Positions 32,881 to 44,720 of a stretch of DNA of 64,000 nt are shown one piece after another (the stretch's first letter is position 1; every line of letters begins with the position of its first letter). Where the stretch lies: assembly GCA_036571765.1 (NCBI GenBank), contig BROE01000004.1, positions 4,308,453 to 4,372,452 of the forward strand, read 5' to 3'. A model generated the notes under the pieces. That model was given only the letters and a program-made list of their open reading frames with translations. It was not told the DNA's origin and searched no databases. The DNA comes from Plecoglossus altivelis (Eukaryota > Chordata > Actinopteri > Osmeriformes > Plecoglossidae). A program made the translations under genes and the position numbers.

Positions 32881-32987
32881 ACGCTGCGGTCAGGAATGCC
32901 GCACACGTTCCTGACGGAGGCGATGCAGCTGTAGTTGGCGTAGTCCTGCGGACGCAGGTTCTTCAGCTTCAGGATCTTGGTCTCCCC
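32855..32987 (-). CDS. mdga2: mdga2 exon, second part of Ig2
   Basis: This 133-bp exon (phase 0 to 1) encodes 44 residues beginning GETKILKLKNLRPQDY. It contains the second Ig2 cysteine (ANYSCIAS, also an N-Y-S sequon), a further cysteine in SVRNVCGIPD, and the closing strand SVIFKLTNKT, which holds another sequon. The acceptor is gagctgcag and the donor is ACAG|gttaga, which is weak. The phase-1 G joins CC TCC of the next exon to give Ala-Ser-Pro, as in the family. The last bases of the exon and its donor are the first unit of a 38-bp tandem array that fills the following intron. Reading past the donor gives Gly then TAG at once. Confidence 0.95.
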
Positions 32988-35023
32988 CTGCAGCTCAGAG
33001 CAAAAACAAAATAACACTCGTGTGCAAATGTGTGCAAGACAACATCACATACGCGTGTCAGTGAACATTTCGACCCAGTTTCCCACACATGAATTAAACC
33101 ACAAGTAAGAGAAATTCAATGAGGATCTCCAGTGTTTTATTTTTGTATTTAAATGATTTTGCATTTACATGAGAGCCTTTCAATTTTGGCTTCCAGTGTG
33201 CTTCAAATTTGTGTTTTTGTTTTTTACGTGCCCTTGACTTGGTATAAATATTTTGGAATTCAGCTTGCTAAAGAGGATTTGTACAAATTTACCAACTCAA
33301 GTGTGGATAAACATTATTTTGCAGCCTGCATCCTCACAGGACAGCTTTACATCATGAATTTCTAAGGAGAACCTGATGATGATGGATTGCAAGTGTGGTA
33401 GCATATGTAAACACACTTGAAAGCAACCCAGAGTTCATGAACTTGACTTTGACTTGGAATTACAAACACATCGCCACAAATCATCAGAGAGATTTTCACA
33501 CTTCAATTTTCGGTCTGGCCGAACCGCTGTGCTGGTTCAGAACCGGTTTGGACATAAATACTACGGCATTCTAACAGCCCTCCCTCGCGTCTCTGTCTCT
33601 CCCTCCCTCCATTACTCCCCTCCCCCTTCCTCCCTCTCTCTGTCTCTCCCTCTCCTTCCATTTACTCCCTACCCTCCCCCCTCTTCTGTCTCTCTGTCGC
33701 CTGCCCTTCCAATTACTGTCCTCCCTCCTCTCTTCTGGTCTCTCCTCTCCATTACTCATCCCTCCTCCGTCTTCCCTCTCTTGTCTTCTGTCCTCCCTCC
33801 CATTACTACCCGCTCCCTTTCTCTTCTCTTTCCTTCCTCTATTCTGCACCTCCCTCCCGTCTCTCTGGGTCCTTACCCTTACACCACTCCACTTCGTCCT
33901 TACCCTTCCCTCCTTTTCTTCCTCATCCCTCCTCCCTCCTCCCTCCCAGGACAGTCTCTACCTCCCGGCGGAGGGGGGACTCATATCCCTCACCACTGGG
34001 CGGTTTGACAGCACACGGGTGCCACGAACCAGACCACTGTCTTTCTCTGAAAGCCCCTCCGTGCCACTTGGGATAGGGGAGTCTTTGAATACTGCCGCAG
34101 GGGGGTGTCCCAGGAGGGGCGGGGGGCCGGGGGGGTGTATGGGGGCACAGATTAGGACATGACTCAGCCGACACTGTGGCAGTCCTCACAACTGCAATCG
34201 CTCATCTCTTTCCTCCTCTCCCGCTGATCACCGTCTTGCATGGGGGAGATGTAATTGTATTAGATTAGGAGCAGACAGGGTCCCTTGCTCTGCCTCGCTG
34301 CCCTGACTCTCCATCACCTCCCAGTCTAAGTCTGATAGCAGAGCCCGGCATGGGTTGGGACAGGACCGATAGGAATAACAATCTATTGGTCACGCACACA
34401 AAGGACAATATCAACACAAAGACTGCAACAGAGAACACGACACATGCACAAACACACACACAGCTTGACGTTGAGGCAGATCAAAGTGTTTTCTCCACCA
34501 GCGAACTTTTCAAACATGACCTGCTGAAGGCCTTCCTGCAGTGTCTCCAAGCCTGTGCCCAAACGCCAAGTAAACAACAGCCCTTTTCTCTGCACCCAGC
34601 CAACCAAACCCCCAGTAATCTGGCATTTAGCATTGAGAAAACGACCACCGAGCCGTCCCACCTGTCCCCCTGCCTTTCCCCCCTCGCTGGAGCTCTCCGC
34701 AGGGGACAGCCGCTGGAGGGAGAGGAAGAGAAGGGAAGTGGAGGAGAGGAAGAGAAGACAGGGGGCCCTCTCCATTGAAAGGGTGTAGCCGCCAGGCTAA
34801 TTACAGGCAGGATCACCATGCTGGGTGTGAAATGCCAGGCGGGTGTTTGGTGGCGGCTGTCTGCGGGCGCGTTAGGGGGGCAGAGACTCAGGTGGGATCT
34901 CTCCACAGGCCCCTTCCTACCACACAATCAAGAACCCCACCCCCTCCCTCCACCAATCCTCCGCCCGCCACCCCCCCCCCCCCAAGCGCCACTTCTCGGT
35001 GCAGCACATCCTCTCAGTGTTAC
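32988..35023 (-). other. Intron between Ig2a and Ig2b exons
   Basis: This 2.0 kb intron has AT-rich unique sequence at 33000-33580, a pyrimidine-rich tract (33590-33950), GC-rich unique sequence around 34080-34145, and a poly-C run (34973-34984) about 40 bp from the Ig2a donor. No additional exon is seen. Confidence 0.8.
33590..33950. repeat. Pyrimidine-rich low-complexity tract
   Basis: ctccctcc, ctctctgtctctcc and attact-interrupted units on the plus strand. Confidence 0.82.
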
Positions 35024-35220
35024 CTGCGTGAAGAAGGGCTCGTAGATCTCCACGCCCTTGTCGGAGCCCTGCGACAGGACGTCTCGGCCGCGGTGCCAGC
35101 TGTAGCGGACCGGAGGGTTGGAGTTGGCCACGCAGCGCAGGAACACGGTCCGTTCGTAGTAGAACTGCTCCTTAGCCTCGCCAATACTTGTGGAACCGTC
35201 ACCAAACGGGGTCATCAGGT
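35024..35220 (-). CDS. mdga2: mdga2 exon, first part of Ig2
   Basis: This 197-bp exon runs from phase 1 to phase 0 and encodes 66 residues counting the split Tyr codon: a linker YLMTPFGDGSTSIGEAKEQ, then FYYERTVFLRCVANSNPPVR with the first Ig2 cysteine, the tryptophan in YSWHRGRD, and SDKGVEIYEPFFTQ. The donor is CAG|gtaaca. The acceptor is odd: immediately upstream in the transcript lies a UG-rich stretch ending gttgcatcag rather than a pyrimidine tract. The linker differs from the mammalian version I recall (LDDPVVTVHQS), while the Ig core is almost unchanged. Confidence 0.96.
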
Positions 35221-35421
35221 CTGATGCAACACACACACCACACACACAACACAGTAAATGGATATTGACCAGGTAATTAATCAATAATGCATTATCATAC
35301 AGCTTCAAGATAGACCCGAACCTTTGATCAGAGATTTGTTTTATTGATGATGAACCATGTTTAACACAAATACTGTATGACTGCCGCCCCCTACAGAGGG
35401 TTGGGGCGGAGGGGAGCGGAG

Positions 35422-35555
35422 GAGTGGTGTGTGTGTGTGTGTAGGGGGGGGAGCGGGGGGGGAAGGTGCGGTGCAGACACCCTCTGGTATCGATGTGTGG
35501 ACACAAGCTGACGGAAGCCTGAGGAACACTGGGGCAACAACACCAGTCATCTGTG

Positions 35556-35594
<39 letters not shown>

Positions 35595-35720
35595 AGAAAC
35601 ATACACACAGAAACAGGCATTCACACCCACACACAAACACACAGATACCCACATGTGCATGTACACACACACACACACACACAAACCCACAGAAACAGAC
35701 CCACCCAAAAAACCACCCCC
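35422..35720. repeat. TG run followed by CA-rich repeats
   Basis: A TG/G-rich block (35422-35465) and, about 90 bp on, CA repeats with cagaaaca interruptions (35560-35720). Confidence 0.9.
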
Positions 35721-37076
35721 ACACACATACAGCCTTACGCAGCTTCCCTGTACACACACTCACGTAGCTCAAGGGCACATTGACTTCTCTAATCAATGAG
35801 GCCCCACCATGCATTGCCTTCAAAGTGAGTGTCCTGGTAAGAACTGAAGCACAGTCCACAAAGAAGCACTGATCTCCTTCGCAAACACTTAGCTGATGCT
35901 CAGCCCTCCCTGGCATAATATTTGGTTGGCCTCTGGCCCCCACAGGGGACTCAGTGGAGTGATACATCTGTTTCTCTGCCGGGACTCCCAACACTTCTTA
36001 GGGAAGTTTTATTCTGCTACTGACAGTTGGCTATTTGAGAAGGCGCCCGCAGTTGATTAAATGGCTTCAAAGTTAATCATCTTACTTGCCTAACGCATTA
36101 AGCCTTGGCAAATGGCGTTCATCATAACTGTGGTGTCTTTGAGCTCGCTAATACGCCATGCTTAAACGACGGCCATTTGCACACTCAGTGAAGGAGAGGG
36201 GCTTTCATCTGTCTTCAAGATGCAATCAGTTCTCAAGGCAAGCGAAAAAGGCAATTTAAAGAAGCAGATAAGACAAGTCAACGCAAGTTAACCTCAATAC
36301 CAGAACCCAGAACAATTAAGGTTGACCTTTTACGTACACCACAAGAGCGAGCAAAAGCTGGAGTCAGGGACCGAGAGGGGAGTTAGTGAATTAACGAGAG
36401 AGAAAATAACAGGTCTCAAATACAGAACTGAACTGTGAGGGAGGGAGGGGGGGAGGAGAGGGGGGGGGAGGGGGGAGTGTCCCCATTACACAGTTAGGAG
36501 AGGAAACTATTTGAGCCAGTTGGAAATGTTAATGGATATATTCAAACCCTTTACGCGGTGCTCCTCCCCTGGGTTGATCCAGGGATCAGGCCCCAGTCAC
36601 GAAGCACAAGGCCAAATGCTGATTCTTTAGTTTTATTAAGACATGTTCAGCCCCGGAGCCCCTTAATCAAAATCTAACAGCGGTCAATACTTCATCCCGA
36701 ATCCATTACAGAGGCCCAGGTAAGAGCAATTACCTCTGGGGGAACCAGACCTGGGCCAGGAGGACACCAGGGGAACAACAGAGAACGCGAGTGGAGCCAT
36801 GTTGGCTGAGGAGCTCTAAAGAAATACACTGATTCCTTATAGAGGAGGAGAGTGTATGAATCTCCAGCACTTCCAAACATACTCGTCTGGCTGTTTAGCC
36901 CACAGTTCGTTTACCTGGTATGACAGATCACTGAATGACTCACAAAGAGTCGCTATCTTCCATGACGTACCCTGTGTCTTTGAATGAAGTACCTGATCGA
37001 GGTTGTCAACAGGACAGTTTGCGTGGTGGCGCAGTGAAGATACAGAGGGAGAAGGGGGGGAGAGAGAAAAGAAGAG

Positions 37077-37082
<6 letters not shown>

Positions 37083-37119
<37 letters not shown>

Positions 37120-37213
37120 GAAAGAAAAGGACAGCGACAGAGAAAGATGCTAATAGAGAGATTAAGTGTGTGCCCTGCGTGTGTGTGTGTGTGTGTTTGT
37201 GAGTGTGTGTGAT
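37083..37213. repeat. GA and TG microsatellites
   Basis: A pure GA run (37083-37118) and a TG run (37180-37213), with short unique sequence between. Confidence 0.92.
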
Positions 37214-38244
37214 TTGCGTAATGATACAATGATCTGTGAAGGGAGTGCCCCTGACCTATTTATAGCAAAAACGGTATGAAGACAGAGAAAGTGTGTGCTG
37301 GCTGCCTCAGGAGATAAATATGGAAATATGGAAATGTACGCAGAGGATTAAAATGTGATGAATTTCCGACCAAATTCTACCTCCAGTCGTCAGTCTTCCT
37401 CAGGCCAAGGTGTCGCGTGTGTCGCTCTTGTGCAATTACCTACCGAAGTCACGCCCGGCTGAGTGTGAAGCTTAGCTCCCTGGGGCCGGGAGGGGCCCGG
37501 AGCCTGCGCAGGCCCCTCGCCTTGGGGCCGTTGGGTTTGTAATTACAGATCTACGAGGTCACGGCCCAGTAAACGTACAGTGAAACGCTCCAGAGAGCTA
37601 ACCTCCGCGTCCGTCCTCCAAGCCTTAGCGACTACGTCCAGGCTCTGCTCCACAGCCTCCTCTGCTGCTAACCACGCCGCCGCCACCGCCGCCGCGCACA
37701 TAACATGACGAGGCGCTAGTCACCTGGACGGGTTCTGGCGGTGAGTGATGAGAGTGATGCTGAATACTGCTGTGCTAGCGGTGTGGGCTGGGCAGGACTC
37801 CAAGCTGCATGGTCATCCAGTACCTTGTCTAAAGAGCTGGACGGGGAGTGGTGGGGAGTACGCATCCTGCCCCGAGTCGGGCAGCACTACCTGCCTAGGT
37901 TCACGTAGACAAGAGCCAGATGTTTATCATAGTCACGATTTAGTAAGTGATCATAGCAATGTAAGCAGTAGGTATGACTGCTCCATTTCCTCATCTTATT
38001 GGAGTTTTAAAACTAGAACATTTTGTAGGCGGATATTCCCAGTTGCATAGCCACAAATAATATGGATATTCAAATATTAGTCTGACAAATAGGTACTGGT
38101 GAGGGGGGTTTGATTAAAGGTGGTTGCGAGTGATAAAAGGAAGGAGAGATGAAGAATAAATAAGACGTTTAATTTCCACATCAAAAGTAAACGTGATCTC
38201 ACTTCCTTTCATGTCCATCCCTCCTTAAAATAGATCCCTGACAC

Positions 38245-38316
38245 GCACACGCACTCGTCGCCACACACACACACGCACACACACTCATGCGCATGCACCC
38301 TCAGGTGCGTGTGTGT

Positions 38317-38350
<34 letters not shown>
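38245..38350. repeat. CA microsatellite cluster
   Basis: Several CA runs separated by short unique pieces, the longest ending near 38347. Confidence 0.9.
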
Positions 38351-39814
38351 TGGAGGGGTGGCGCTGCATGTTAATACAGCCCAGCTCATCCTGTCTGTCA
38401 TTCTGTGTCTAATCTCCAGCTGTCATTGGTGGAGAGCACGGAGGCCTCATCAGGGTAGCTGGCTCAGAGTGTCACAGGCCCCGCGATTCATTTCACTGCG
38501 GCACTGTGGCACCAATCATTGTCTCAGCTTGATTACGACGCCACACAAGCAACCTGACTGGCACTTGTGTTTCTGCTTTCACAAGTAAAAATAGTCCCAT
38601 TGTGCCGGAGATAAGCAATTTGCTTTCATTCGGCACTAGCAGGGGTGAAGGCGGGGAGGTGAAGGCAGGGGAGGTGAAGGGAGGGAGGGGGGGGGTCTGG
38701 AAAATGTGGCATCTGCCTGTATCCAGATCCAATGTTAATGAGATGATGGGTACAGCGTCTATGCCTATATCTGCTCTTCGCTATGAGGAGAGGATGGCTG
38801 TCATAGCGAGGGGAGCTATTCTGGTACGGACTCAGACAAGAGGTATTAGTAAGAGCAGCTATTAGCTGGAAGCCCTCCCTAATGTGTTGGAACAGGGCCT
38901 CTGGCTTTTATTTTACAACCAGCATCTCACAGACACTCTTAAAAGCACAACCACCTTTAATAAATTGCCGGCACAGAGAGGTGAACTTGTGTTCTGGACA
39001 CAGCGCCATGGAGCAAGGTCTCTCTCCTTTAGTTTAGATTGATGATTTTAGGCATTAAGAGTGGCTGGTGAAATTGTTACCCCAGCAACAACAAGATTAA
39101 GTGTCTCTTCAAGGAAGGTTTGAGAGGGTAGAGCCGACTTTGTCCAACCCTTTAAACGCCTCGTCAACAGCAGGTTGAAAATTAAAGAATGGCGTTTAAG
39201 TAGCACTGGTGAGTTCATGAGGACACATAAGGTGCCGATGTCTTTGATAGGAATGGTTTTCTTTGAAACCAGTGTACTTAGAAACGGTAGGAGGAAAGCG
39301 ACGTGCACCAGACGCCCAGTTATAAACATGACGCATCGCCTCCAGTTTGCTGAATGAAGCAGTTCTGTGCTCTCACATTTACACGGGTCACGAGGTTAAT
39401 AAGCTATATTCTTGAAATACATCGCCAACCCTTCTCCATAGATCCCAGATGGAATACCTGCATCCAGCGTGTAATTTACTGTCAGGATATTTCCTTTGCC
39501 CTCCTTCTCTCACACCCTAGGTGCTGTTGACCCTCCCCCCTCTCCTCCCTCTCCTCCCCCCCTCTCCCCCCACTCCATTCTTCAGCTCTCAGCCACAGAC
39601 TCCTGTAATAACTGGCTTTATCTATGTGGTGTCAGCTATGGCTTCATACAGCAACGCGATTGCATAGGGGACCGGGCAAAAATATACCTCCTCGCAGACC
39701 ATTCTGATGATGGCGGCAGAGTGAAAGAGATATCTCTCTCTAAACTGAATATCGTTCTCCCGGACGTGAGATATGGGTCGCGGTAAATGATGTGTCAGAC
39801 ACCACTCGCAATGC

Positions 39815-39945
39815 TGTCCAGGAGAGAGAGGAGCGAGAGAGGAGAGAGAGGAGCGAGAGGAGAGAGGAGCGAGAGGAGAGAGGAGAGAGAGAGGAGCGAG
39901 AGTGGAGCGAGAGAGGAGAGAGAGAGGGGAGCGAGAGAGGGAAGA
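39815..39945. repeat. GAGAGGAGCGA purine repeat
   Basis: Repeats of gagagaggagcgagag with length variation. Almost pure purine on the plus strand. Confidence 0.9.
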
Positions 39946-42074
39946 ATGGGGGGGACGAGGATGTCTGTGAAATGGCTGCTGTTATGGAGGGTTGGCAGTC
40001 TCTATCCTCGTCTGCATAGACAGAGAAGACACTCACATGGACTCTCATTGTACGCAGCAAATGGGACATGTGAGCAGAGCTTTCTCCATAGTAATTATGG
40101 TAATATACACGTGGCCGGTGTGCTCCATTATTGATGGAAATTTTTACGATGATCACACTAGCTATTTTTCGCAGCAAGCACGACTGTGTTAAAACCATAA
40201 AACCACGAGAGAGACCTTCTCCAAGCCTCGGAGCCATTGCATGAATGGCTTTTTGCTCCTGGATGAAATGCCAATGCTGTTCCCTCCGTAGACTCACTCA
40301 GGGTGGGTCTAGTGTTTTCATGCTGTGTCTGCTACCCTTACTTAAGTACACGTTTCAGTCTGCAGAAACGTGTGCTAGTGCACATCATGGCACCTGGCAA
40401 CCGAAGGCTAAAGTTAGCCGATGTCTTCCGTGCCATTTTTATATCAGTGAATGTAATTAGCTTCCTCACTCACTAGCGTTTCCATTTACTACTTCCAAAG
40501 GCGAAGAAATGTTTTGTTTGATTATACGAATCCCGCGGTAATAAATGAAAGGCTCTTCGTGTCAGTTTAGCCTTTTCAATAATATTCTGGCCTTTTGTAG
40601 AGTCTCGTGTCTGACTACTGTGTATTTGTGAGGCAAGGTTAGCGAGGTTAGAGTTAGAGTCAGGAAAGCAAAGCAGAACTCGGAGCGAGGGAGAGAATCA
40701 TCAGGCGTCTTGTGCTTGCGGCTGCACTGTTGTACACCCAGTCCAAAACAAACGCCTCAGCATCAGACGCACGTCTCCATCATTGATTTAAATGAAAGTG
40801 TTGACTAACATAATGCCTGCCGGCACCATCCGCAAAGGCACACGGAATCCATTTTGCGATTGTTTGTCATCGCCTGTAAGAAACGGCTAACGAGGGGAAG
40901 GATAGCAATGGGCTGTGTTCACACTGGTCTTCTGGAAAGGCGGTTTATTTGGCTCTGCGGTCTCCTGCTGCGTATCTGGACCTGAATAATTCACTCTGCA
41001 GTCGGCATCTCCACAAACCAGTTCTGACCCTGAGAGACGTTCCTCTCAGCAGGAGGAGGAGGAATAGAGAAGCCGTCTGTCTCGCTGCATCTCCACTCGG
41101 CATTCTCCAAATCTCCCACAATCCCGTTCTCTGCGTCTGCTGTCTGCCTCGCCACACCACGCACCCCCCCACATTCACAATACTCATCGTGTCTGAGGAA
41201 ACGTATTACATCCAAACCATCGAAGTAAATAACGTCTACATCCTACGAGTTGATGAAATCCTTTGTTGTTGTTTTTTTGATATTTCCTCCAAAGATGAGA
41301 TTACTTTAATAGTTTGATGTAATCATTTTCTACAACAAGTTTCAAGTGAACCCCCTAGCTGGTGCACCTTCGCCTGATATCCCTGCCCTCTCCTTCTCTC
41401 CCAGGAGAGTAGTACTTGCGTTTTCACATCAGTCCTGCTCTCAGGCCACAGTCATCAGACCTGGCTCCATGTAATTACTGACAATTACAGCGCTGAAACG
41501 GCATGTAGTCAGCGGACCGTTGGCTAATGCTGCTGCCGTTTCAGTGCTTCCGCGTCACTGTAAGTGAATTTAGAGGGCAATCACGCTGTTAACATGGCCT
41601 TGCCTGGAACATGACGGGGTGGTTGGAGTTGTTATGCAGCCATCGTGTTGACTCTAAGGGCAGTGCTAAAACCCAGCGTGGATCAGGGATTACACAAGCA
41701 CAAGCAGTCTCCACATTACAAATGCAGCGGATAAGCATCAGGATTTCACTTCCTTTATCCTAGCACAGGTATTCTAGTCAGACATCCCTGGTTGAAGGAA
41801 GCAGTTTAACAACATCCACAAAGAGGTTTGGAGGCGAACAGCGTTGCCTCGGACCCAAAGTGAGCTCCCTTCACAGTGGGCGGCCGGTAGTTTTGGCTGT
41901 GCGGCGTTCACACCCCCGCTACCTGAGCGCGACGGTGGGGGCCAGATCCTGCGCCGGTGGGGGCCGGCTCCTGCACTCCGCAGGGCTGCCGCGCCTCCGT
42001 CTTCCTCGCTGACAGGAGCTTCTCTCTTTCAATCTCGCTTTGTTTAGGAGGGGCACACCAGGAAGTAGTGTGGA

Positions 42075-42235
42075 TGTGTGTGTGCGTGCGTGTGTGTGTG
42101 TGTGTAAAGGAGCAAGAAAGTTAGTGTGTGTGTGTAAAGGAGCAAGAAAGTTAGTGTGTGTGTCTGTGTGTGTGTGTGTAAAGGAGCAAGAAAGTTAGTG
42201 AGTGTGTGAAGGAAAGAAAATGTGTGTGTGATGGA
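42075..42235. repeat. TG-rich minisatellite, three copies
   Basis: The segment aaaggagcaagaaagttagt occurs three times (near 42106, 42137 and 42180), separated by TG runs of differing length. Confidence 0.9.
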
Positions 42236-44639
42236 TGGAGGGGCAGGTGTCAGAGGCCCTCTGGTCTTCGTAGCAGTGATGGAGATGAGGAAGCCATGCT
42301 GCCCAGTAGAGCAGGGAGAGATGATAATGAATGTCCTCTTCATGGGCTCCCAGAGACAGTGGCGTCTGCCTGTGCCCATCTCCCTCCCCATTCATCTCTC
42401 TGGAAAACAGGACACAAACCAATGCACCACACAACCCCACCCCCCGCTCTCCTATTAGCATCTGGGACACAACGCCACAGTCAGAGCGCTGCCCAGCTGG
42501 AGATTCTTTCTTGGTTTCAATCAAGTCAACATGCCAATACACCAGCTTGGGGTATTCACTAGGAATCCATTCTCAAAATAATGAGTAGAGCGGTCTTGAA
42601 TGTCATACGTTCTGCTAGTGTAAATTGCGATCTTTTTGTAGGTCCGTGAAATCGAAATTGTGCGATCTCCTCCTTTGAGTTGAATTTATGAAATTGCATG
42701 CATGTATCTTGAAAATGGCTCTCGCTGAATCGAATCGAATTCTAATTCTACATCTGGCTGACAGTAAACATCTTTGCACGATATTTTTTTTGCGAACGCT
42801 ACCCTTTTTACCTACTAGACCTTTTACAACTAAAGTACGATGCATTTAAGTCGGAATTACATGATGCGCTAAATGTACTGGACAATACAGAGAGCAATTA
42901 AGAGAGAAATTCACATTGTGGACTTCCGCCAGGCTAGTTTCAATACATATACTGCAGGTTGCAACTAGATAATTGGGATTAGAATGCTCTAAAGGAAAAT
43001 GTGCCGAGCATAGCAGTAATGATAGTGATTAGGACTGTGTGTAATGCTACACACCACAGAGAAGCCCAGCGACTCTCCATTCTTCCTGGTCTCCTTCAGC
43101 AACGAAAGAGTCATGAATCCATGGTTTATTTATCCCCACATACACATACGTGTTCCTTCATGTCAACATGTTTATATTGACAGCCTAAGGGTGAAATGCC
43201 TATTTTATTGAAACTGCAGCTATGAGGCAACATCCACAGGCTGGGATTCTCCATTGACCTCTTCAAACAACAATAAGCACGTCGCTGTGATGAATGTGTA
43301 TCGATATAGTCATCTTTTTATGACTCCAAATGTCTGTTTTCCATTTGTCCAGATACAATTATGTATATACGAGATAGATTTACATTTCATGGCAGAGACT
43401 AATGCATGCGAGTCATTTCCGCCTTACCGACAGCTATCATACCGAGCTACTTTGTGATATTGAAGGATGACAAATATAACAGTAACTGTGCCATTCGGAC
43501 TGATAAATCCCTCTCGACTCAAGCTGCTTTACTCGAGTGGTTACTAATTCTATATGTCTGGTGTTTACAGTCTGAGTGTCAGCTCTTATGCTCTGGTGAA
43601 GGCCAGTACCTCAGAGAAAGTCCTTGAAAGATTAATGACCAGTCGTGAACCGGCTTTCCCTACATTAAACAAGCCGGCAAACATTTACATAATGTACACA
43701 TAATGTGCTGATTCACTCTGCCCTGATTCAAAGAAGGCTCAGATAACTCACCTGGCCCCTATGGAGGAATTCATCACGCCTGGTCATTTACATCCCAAAC
43801 CACTTACAGCTACCCCACATGCATCTTAGTCTACATATATTATCGGGTTTCAAAGACTTTTGGCATATTTTGCCTTTATATTTACCACAGGACCCCACGC
43901 ATTTGCATGCTATAACCGAGCTCAGTACTCCAGCACTTTATATCAGGTCATAAATAATATCTGAGATTATATATTTTCAGCATATCAAGTTTCGTTTATA
44001 TCGTAAATTAGCTGCAGAGAAGCCAGTTAAGAGATGCAGACCTCACACAATGAAGTCCTACTTTTCTGTGACATCTTATAGGGTTGGAGGATAAACCGCC
44101 ATGAAAATCTCCACAAACAGACGACCAGGGATTTGAAAAGCTGATGATAGCCTCTTTTCTCTATTTCACTCATAATGCATCGTATTGAACCAGCCCCTCA
44201 AATCTCCTCTTCTCCAAATGAACTTGAAAATCGATATGTTCCCAGGAGATCGCCCTTCCTCCCACACGCACACACCGTGCGTTCTGCATATGCACAAATA
44301 TATTAGCCTCTAACTGGCTCTTGAGGGCATATAAATACTTGATGTAGATATGATAAAGTGCTTCGAGCAATAATGCAAGGGCATGTGAGTTAATATAATC
44401 TGCATAATGGCTCATTTGAATGATCCCGCATGGCGTGGCTTGGGTATCTTTAACAGCCATGTCTTCACACTGCCAGTGTTCTCCCTGCCTACACGCATTA
44501 CCTTCTAAGCCTTGCAGCAGGCTGCCAGAGAACGGCCCGCTAACCACTGACGTAGTCATGCAGACTTTCCAAAGCTGCGCAGACACACACGCTAAACAAA
44601 CACCATCAGGACAGCTTGGCCTCTACCGTGAACATGAAC

Positions 44640-44686
44640 ACACACACGTACGGAAGTCAACGATACACATAAACACGCCCGAACGG

Positions 44687-44718
<32 letters not shown>

Positions 44719-44720
44719 GA
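44640..44720. repeat. CA microsatellite
   Basis: CA runs with short interruptions; the longest is at 44690-44718. Confidence 0.9.

Noticed and set aside
35341..35994. 217-codon minus-strand frame with Cys/Val repeats
   Set aside because: The central part is the translation of the TG/CA repeat; the remainder has no recognisable domain.
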